Shown in pieces: positions 1 to 4,102 of a stretch of 6,599 nucleotides of DNA. Position numbers and translations under genes: made by a program. The notes under the pieces were generated by a model. The model saw only the letters and a list, made by a program, of their open reading frames with translations. It was not told where the DNA came from and searched no databases. Every line of letters starts with the position of its first letter. Positions within the stretch are counted from its first letter, which is position 1. This stretch comes from Thermoplasmata archaeon (GTDB lineage: Archaea; Thermoplasmatota; Thermoplasmata; Lutacidiplasmatales; UBA184), in contig JAKIWU010000076.1 in the NCBI GenBank assembly GCA_022749905.1, positions 1-6,599 of the forward strand, given 5' to 3'.

Positions 1-2
1 CG

Positions 3-1262
3 CGCCGCCATGTCGTCCTCGCCTACTCCGGTGGTCTCGATACGTCGGTCGCGATCCCCTGGCTCGGGGAGCACTATGATGCCGACGTCACGGCCCTCAC
101 GGTCGACGTCGGACAGGAGGGCGAGCTTCCCGGTGCCCTCGACCGCGCGCGCCTGAACGGAGCCCGCGACGCGCGGCTGGTCGATGCCAAGGCGACGTTC
201 GTCGAGGAGTTCCTCTGGCCCGCCGTCCGTGCGAACGCGCTCTACCAGGGAACCTACCCCCTCTCCACCGCGCTCGCCCGTCCCCTCATCGCGCGCACGC
301 TCGCCTCCGTCGCGACGGAGGTCGGCGCCGGGGCCGTCGCCCACGGATGCACCGGGAAGGGGAACGATCAGGTCCGCTTCGACGTCGCGATCCGCACCCT
401 CGCCCCAGGGCTCGAGGTCCTCGCGCCGGTCCGCGAGTGGAACATGAACCGGGAGGACGAGATCCGGTACGCCGAGGAGCGGGGCTTGAAGATCCGCGTC
501 ACGAAGGAGTCCCCGTACTCCGTCGACGAGAACCTCTGGGGACGGTCGATCGAGGGCGGCATCCTCGAGGAGCCCGACCGCGAGGCGCCCGAGGACGTGT
601 ACGAATGGACCGGGCACCCCGAGACCTGGCCGAAGGCGCCCGAGCGGGTCGTCGTCTCGTTCGAGGCAGGACGGCCGGTCTCCCTCGACGGCGAGCACCT
701 CGAGCCGGTCGAGCTCGTCCGCACCATGAACCGGCGCGCGGGACGCCACGGCGTCGGGCGCATCGACCACGTCGAGGACCGCGTGGTGGGCATCAAGTCG
801 CGCGAAACGTACGAATGCCCCGGGGCGGTCGCCCTCGTCGAGGCGCATCGCGCGCTCGAGTCGCTCGTCCTGCCGCGGGACCTCCTTTCGTTCAAGGGCC
901 TCGTGGATCGGAGATTCGCGGAGGTGGTCTACGAAGGGCTGTGGTTCTCCCCGCTCCGGGAGGCGTTGCAGGCCTTCGTCGAGCGGACCCAGGACGTCGT
1001 GACCGGGGATGTGACCCTGCGCCTTCACCAAGGATCGGTCCGCTCCGTCGGCCGCCGTTCGCCCTACTCCCTGCTCGACTCCGAACTCGCGACGTTCGGC
1101 CGGGGCAGCACGTTCCGTCAGGATGCCGCCGTCGGGTTCATCCACCTCTACGGACTCGCGAACGAGCTCGCGTACGCCCGCAAGGCTGGCACGACCGCCC
1201 GGCCCGCGAGCGCGGCGAGGAGGCCGAAGCGTGCTGCGAGAGCGGTTCTCCCGAGGACTTGA
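3..1262 (+). CDS. argG: Argininosuccinate synthase, 5'-truncated by window edge
   Basis: This cytoplasmic enzyme joins citrulline and aspartate, using ATP, to give argininosuccinate, the penultimate step of arginine synthesis. Visible residues number 419, counted from base 3. The ATP-binding P-loop reads AYSGGLDTS at 7-15, followed by TVDVGQEGE. AHGCTGKGNDQVRF lies at 113-126, SPYSVDENLWGRSIEGGILE starts at 170, and IKSRETYE sits at 264-271; all are ArgG family blocks. Homologues begin only a few residues before the P-loop, so the start codon is probably just outside the window and almost the whole protein is present. The last family-like block (FRQDAAVGFIHLYGLANELAYARK) ends at residue 394. 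The remaining 25 residues are an Ala/Arg-rich tail with no acidic residue, and its last ten codons overlap argH. The promoter is not in the window. The identification is essentially certain; whether the tail is functional is unknown. Confidence 0.97.
   Translation, partial: RRHVVLAYSGGLDTSVAIPWLGEHYDADVTALTVDVGQEGELPGALDRARLNGARDARLVDAKATFVEEFLWPAVRANALYQGTYPLSTALARPLIARTLASVATEVGAGAVAHGCTGKGNDQVRFDVAIRTLAPGLEVLAPVREWNMNREDEIRYAEERGLKIRVTKESPYSVDENLWGRSIEGGILEEPDREAPEDVYEWTGHPETWPKAPERVVVSFEAGRPVSLDGEHLEPVELVRTMNRRAGRHGVGRIDHVEDRVVGIKSRETYECPGAVALVEAHRALESLVLPRDLLSFKGLVDRRFAEVVYEGLWFSPLREALQAFVERTQDVVTGDVTLRLHQGSVRSVGRRSPYSLLDSELATFGRGSTFRQDAAVGFIHLYGLANELAYARKAGTTARPASAARRPKRAARAVLPRT
1217..1223 (+). 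promoter_or_regulatory. Shine-Dalgarno site for argH
   Basis: GAGGAGG lies seven bases before the GTG at 1231, inside the argG coding region. It is a strong match to the 16S anti-Shine-Dalgarno sequence. It decides the argH start in favour of this GTG over the ATG at 1123, whose extra 36 residues are low-complexity shadow sequence unlike any ArgH N-terminus. Confidence 0.75.
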
Positions 1263-2694
1263 CGCCGCGGCGCTCCGCCTCTCGGAATCCACCTCCGAGG
1301 ACCGAGCGCTTCTCGGTGCGGACCTCTGGGGCTCGATCGCCCATGCCAGGATGCTGGGCGACGCCGGCATCCTGCCGAAGCCGAGCGCGAACCGGATCCT
1401 CCGCGGTCTCAGGTCCATCGCCCGCCTCGCGGCATCGGGACGCTACCGCCTCGACCCGGTCCACGAGGATGTTCACCTGAACATCGAGCGCACCCTCACC
1501 CGGCGTATCGGGAAGGACGGAGAACGCCTCCATACCGGACGGAGCCGGAACGACCAGGTGGCGACCGACCTCGCCGTCTACGAACGCGAGGCCCTCCTTG
1601 CGCTCGAGCTCCGCCTCGAGCGGGTCGTGGGGAGTTTGGTCGTGGCGGCGCGCAGGCCATCGGCGTTCCGCACCGTCGACGGGTGGACCCACATGCAGCC
1701 CGCCCAGCGCCTCTACTGGGCCGGGATCCTCGGCGCGCACGCGCTGCGCTTCGCGCGCGATCTCGAGCGCCTCGCGCGGGTTCGCGCATCCGTTCGCCTT
1801 TCGCCCCTCGGAAGCGGCGCCCTCGCGGGGAGCTCCCTGCCTCTCGACCGCCGGCTCACCGCGAGGCTCTTGGGATTCGACGCACCGCACCCGTCATCGA
1901 TCGACGCCGTGTCGGATCGCGATGGCGCGATCGAGACCGCGTTCGCCCTCGCGCTCGCGCAGCTTCACGCGAGCCAGCTCGCCGAGGAACTCATCATCGG
2001 CTCGATGGGTGAGGTGGGAAGGGTCCGGTTCGGGGACGCGTTCGTCACAACGAGCTCCCTCATGCCGCACAAGAGGAACCCCGACCTCGCCGAGCTCGTC
2101 CGGGCCGAGAGCGCGGGCGCCCTTGGCCGGTTGATGGCCCACCTCGCTCTCGTCCGGTCGCTCCCTCTTGGCTACCAGAGGGACCTCCAGGCTGGGAAGC
2201 CACTCCTGGTCGAGTCGGTGCGGCGGGCGGCGCTCACCTTCGACGTTCTCGCCCCCATGATCGCGAGCGCCGAGTTCCTATCGCCAAAGGCATCAGGGGC
2301 CGCCACCGCCTCCGTTGAGCTCGTAGATGAACTGGTCCGGGCCGGTGTTCCCTTCCGAAGAGCCCACGTGCGCGTTGGGGCTTTCGTCGACCGGGCAGAA
2401 CGCTCCCAGCGATCCCTTGCGAGCTTCTCCGCGCGAGAGCTCCGCAGCGCGTTCCCCGAGATCCCTCGCAAGTTCCGGCTGCCCGGCCCCGACGAAGAGC
2501 CCGAGCGACGGACCGTCGAGGGCGGGAGTTCGAGGCGTTCCGTCGAGAGGCTTCTCACGGAGGTCGAAGGACGACGGCGCCGGGCAGCGGCCGCGAGCGT
2601 TCGCGAACTCCGACGGTTGCGACGCCTTCGAAGAGCCTGCGGGCTACCGGAACAGCTGTTCGAGATCGCGCCCGCCCCGAGGGGGGGCCACTAG
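1231..2694 (+). CDS. argH: Argininosuccinate lyase
   Basis: This enzyme splits argininosuccinate into arginine and fumarate, the final step of arginine synthesis. It belongs to the fumarase/aspartase superfamily, whose members are cytoplasmic homotetramers. From GTG 1231 the protein has 487 residues, slightly longer than the usual 450-470 or so. GSIAHARMLG (34-43) is the N-terminal ArgH block. HTGRSRNDQ (101-109) and THMQPAQ (153-159, with the conserved active-site His154) are substrate-site motifs. GSGALAGSSLPLDR and DAVSDRDGAIE follow. The mobile signature loop SSLMPHKRNPD (275-285) carries the catalytic serine. The loop has His where many ArgH proteins have Gln, and Thr instead of Gly just before SS. 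About the last 45 residues are an Arg-rich helix-like extension (RELRRLRRLRR) that I do not recognise as family core. The gene overlaps argG by 32 bases, implying translational coupling. Its TAG stop shares CTAG with the opposing gene. Confidence 0.96.
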   Translation: MLRERFSRGLDAAALRLSESTSEDRALLGADLWGSIAHARMLGDAGILPKPSANRILRGLRSIARLAASGRYRLDPVHEDVHLNIERTLTRRIGKDGERLHTGRSRNDQVATDLAVYEREALLALELRLERVVGSLVVAARRPSAFRTVDGWTHMQPAQRLYWAGILGAHALRFARDLERLARVRASVRLSPLGSGALAGSSLPLDRRLTARLLGFDAPHPSSIDAVSDRDGAIETAFALALAQLHASQLAEELIIGSMGEVGRVRFGDAFVTTSSLMPHKRNPDLAELVRAESAGALGRLMAHLALVRSLPLGYQRDLQAGKPLLVESVRRAALTFDVLAPMIASAEFLSPKASGAATASVELVDELVRAGVPFRRAHVRVGAFVDRAERSQRSLASFSARELRSAFPEIPRKFRLPGPDEEPERRTVEGGSSRRSVERLLTEVEGRRRRAAAASVRELRRLRRLRRACGLPEQLFEIAPAPRGGH

Positions 2695-3086
2695 ACATCG
2701 GCGGGTTCCCCGTCGGTCGATGGGGCGCCGAGCCGGATCAAGGTCGAGGCGGGCAAGACGGTTTGGCCGCTCATCGCTCCGTGCAGGAGAAGCGATCGCT
2801 CCCGCGCCGTGAGCCCGGGGTGGTGGCCGTAGAGGTGGATCTCGAGGCTCGCCCGGGTCGCGTACTCACGGGCGCAGACGGGACAGAGGATCGACTGGGA
2901 ATCCCCGTAGAACTTGGGGCACGCGCAGGAGGTCACATGGCAGGGCATCGGCGTCGTCCGGTCGCGAGGACGCGAGAAATGCCGTCGAAGGTGGCCGTCC
3001 TGGGGCGCGAGGATGTAGTGGCTCGCCCGCAGATGCCCGCAATCCCGGCACGGGAGGAGTCTAAGATGCCGCCTCTGGGTCACCAC
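2691..3086 (-). CDS. Small Cys/His-rich zinc-finger protein, function unknown
   Basis: I do not recognise a named family. From GTG at 3086 the protein has 131 residues. Residues 68-88 (CPVC...H...H) fit the classical C2H2 finger spacing C-x2-C-x12-H-x3-H, with hydrophobic Tyr75 and Leu81 near the expected core positions. A second possible site is C13-x2-C16-x15-H32-x3-H36, and a cysteine cluster (C49, C54, C56) lies between. No membrane segment or signal peptide is visible. By hand count 110 of 131 codons end in G or C (84%), whereas the open frame upstream of 3086 drops to about 67% and loses protein-like character. This is why I prefer the GTG pair at 3086/3083 over GTG 3194 or ATG 3323. 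No good Shine-Dalgarno site precedes it, so the start is uncertain. A DNA-, RNA- or protein-binding role is inferred from the fingers only. It converges on argH with a four-base overlap and diverges from the ACT-domain gene. Confidence 0.68.
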   Translation of the reverse strand: MVTQRRHLRLLPCRDCGHLRASHYILAPQDGHLRRHFSRPRDRTTPMPCHVTSCACPKFYGDSQSILCPVCAREYATRASLEIHLYGHHPGLTARERSLLLHGAMSGQTVLPASTLIRLGAPSTDGEPADV

Positions 3087-3163
3087 AGGTTCGATACGCG
3101 CTCCCTGGGCGACTGGACCCTGGGAACCCTCGTAGAAGGCGGAAGGGCCGTAAGGCAGATAAG

Positions 3164-3182
3164 GCGAGCGCCTGCCGCTCGC
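3164..3182. repeat. Perfect inverted repeat, 7-bp arms
   Basis: GCGAGCG at 3164-3170 and CGCTCGC at 3176-3182 are exact reverse complements separated by the five bases CCTGC. The repeat lies in the divergent control region, 77 bases upstream of the zinc-finger start and about 110 bases upstream of the ACT-domain start. It could be a dimeric regulator's operator or an RNA hairpin. In GC-rich DNA an all-GC stem like this can also arise by chance. Confidence 0.55.
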
Positions 3183-3273
3183 GCCGCATGCCACACTGGG
3201 GCAATCTTCGACGTCCGGACGAGGGAAAAACTCGACGCACCCGCTGCCAGTTCGAAAGGGGCGGAACCCTGAT

Positions 3274-3283
3274 GGAGGAGGAG
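3274..3283 (+). promoter_or_regulatory. Shine-Dalgarno site for the ACT-domain gene
   Basis: GGAGGAGGAG ends 11 bases before GTG 3295, which is a little long but usable spacing. It ends 38 bases before ATG 3322, too far to serve that start. It therefore favours GTG 3295 as the start of the downstream gene. A GTG at 3288 is closer but belongs to another frame. Confidence 0.5.
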
Positions 3284-3294
3284 TTCCGTGGGTC

Positions 3295-4017
3295 GTGCCG
3301 CGGGGGTGCCTGGCTCGAAGCATGAGCGAAGAGAAGGGAACCGGGCCCACAGCGGCGGAGCTCACCCGCCGGTACATCGACGACCACCCGGCCGTCCGCG
3401 ATTGCCTCGGTTACAATGTGGTGAACTTCACAGCCCTCGCGCGGAAGATTCGCGCCGAGACCGGCCTCGCGAACCAGGAGGCGATCGAGGTCGCCTGCCG
3501 GCGCTACCAGCGGCACATGCGCGCGGATCGCCCGCTCGAGATGCGAGTGCTCGATGTCGTCAAGGCGAGCCGACTCGAGATCCGGACCCGGGTCGCGATC
3601 GTCACCGCTCGCAACGATTGGGACGTGCTCGGCCGCGTCCTCGAGACAGGACGGACGCTCCTCGCCGACCGTCGGCATCTCCTCCAGCTTCTCCAAGGTC
3701 CTGGGGCCGTTACGATCCTTTGCGAAGAGGATCTCGTCGACCTCGTGCTCCAAGCGATCGGCCGCCGTTCGACCCTCGGCGTCAACCGTCAGCTCTCCGC
3801 GGTCACCGTTCGGAGCCCCGAGATCATCGTCGAAACTCCGGGGGTCCTCGCCTTCCTTGCGGGGGCTCTCTTCCGTGCGGGGATCAACAGCCTCGAGATC
3901 ATGAGCGTCTACACCGACTCGACCTTCGTGGTCCGGGAAGCCGACGTTCTGCACGCCTTCCGCGTGCTCTCCGAGCTCGTCCATCCACCGACGAGTGAGG
4001 CCGGGGAGACGCCCTGA
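3295..4017 (+). CDS. ACT-domain protein, probable amino-acid-responsive regulator
   Basis: From GTG 3295 the protein has 240 residues; from ATG 3322 it would have 231. The N-terminal third (about 19-70: LTRRYIDDHPAVRDCL, then VNFTALARKIRAETG) is helical and resembles a winged-helix-like or dimerisation segment seen in uncharacterised archaeal ACT proteins. The C-terminal part, about 172-234, is a good ACT domain: VETPGVLAFLAGALFRAGINSLEI, then SVYTDSTFVV and a final helix rich in Leu. The middle part (RVAIVTARNDWDVLGRVLE, then GPGAVTILCEEDLVDLVLQAIG) could be a second, degenerate ACT unit. ACT domains usually bind amino acids and control enzymes or transcription. No catalytic domain is visible, so a sensor or regulator role is inferred. 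Its place one gene away from argGH makes arginine or a related amino acid a reasonable ligand guess, not a demonstrated one. No membrane segments are seen. The start codon is uncertain: the Shine-Dalgarno site favours GTG 3295, while ATG 3322 lacks one. Confidence 0.85.
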   Translation: MPRGCLARSMSEEKGTGPTAAELTRRYIDDHPAVRDCLGYNVVNFTALARKIRAETGLANQEAIEVACRRYQRHMRADRPLEMRVLDVVKASRLEIRTRVAIVTARNDWDVLGRVLETGRTLLADRRHLLQLLQGPGAVTILCEEDLVDLVLQAIGRRSTLGVNRQLSAVTVRSPEIIVETPGVLAFLAGALFRAGINSLEIMSVYTDSTFVVREADVLHAFRVLSELVHPPTSEAGETP

Positions 4018-4037
4018 CGAGGGCGCGACCGGAGAGG

Positions 4038-4044
4038 TATATAT
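4038..4044 (+). promoter_or_regulatory. TATA box for the solute-binding-protein gene
   Basis: TATATAT stands out in GC-rich surroundings and is preceded by the purine-rich CCGGAGAGG, which could serve as a BRE. A start of transcription about 25 bases downstream would fall near 4066-4072, leaving roughly 30-37 bases of leader before ATG 4103. This is the clearest promoter in the window and supports an archaeal origin. Confidence 0.65.
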
Positions 4045-4045
4045 G

Positions 4046-4075
4046 GGTCGGGGGTAGCTCTCCCCCGAGCCGACC
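4046..4075. repeat. Imperfect inverted repeat at the presumed transcription start
   Basis: GGTCGG at 4046-4051 pairs exactly with CCGACC at 4070-4075. GGG at 4052-4054 can then pair with CCC at 4064-4066 if GAG (4067-4069) bulges out. The repeat begins one base after the TATA box and covers the expected transcription start. That position suits a repressor operator better than a leader hairpin. No terminator-like T-run follows, so it is not an obvious terminator for the gene upstream. Confidence 0.45.
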
Positions 4076-4091
4076 GCCCGTCGGTAAATGG

Positions 4092-4096
4092 AAGGA
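4092..4096 (+). promoter_or_regulatory. Possible Shine-Dalgarno site for the binding-protein gene
   Basis: AAGGA, within GGAAGGA at 4090-4096, lies six bases before ATG 4103. The in-frame ATG at 4088 has no such site upstream, so the later ATG is preferred. The match is moderate. Confidence 0.4.
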
Positions 4097-4102
4097 TTCG
4101 AC

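Larger units (their letters stand above)
3087..3294. other. Divergent intergenic region between zinc-finger and ACT genes
   Basis: These 208 bases should contain the promoters of both flanking genes. Seen directly are a perfect inverted repeat (3164-3182), an A-run GAAAAAC at 3225-3231 preceded by purines that is a weak TATA-box/BRE candidate for the + strand gene, and a Shine-Dalgarno-like GGAGGAGGAG at 3274-3283. No clear TATA box faces the minus-strand gene. Open frames run through the region on both strands, but their codon choice looks non-coding. Confidence 0.5.

Noticed and set aside
1123..1230. ATG 1123 as the argH start, adding 36 residues
   Set aside because: The added residues are a Ser/Arg/Pro-rich shadow of argG. 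GTG 1231 has a strong Shine-Dalgarno site and gives a normal ArgH N-terminus.
2681..2688. G-run near the argH stop as a possible structure or slippage site
   Set aside because: It lies inside the argH coding frame close to the stop. There is no partner hairpin, and the frame is intact across it.
3087..3097. GGTTCGATACG resembling a tRNA T-loop
   Set aside because: No pairing T-stem, acceptor stem or anticodon arm could be built on either strand around it.
2763..3272. Plus-strand open frame of 169 codons opposite the zinc-finger gene
   Set aside because: No motif is visible and it runs on into the intergenic dyad region. The opposite strand carries properly spaced zinc-finger residues and better codon usage.
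3087..3377. N-terminal extension of the zinc-finger frame to ATG 3323 or ATG 3377
   Set aside because: The extension would overlap the ACT-gene start, its codon third positions become non-coding-like, and the added residues show no protein-like pattern.
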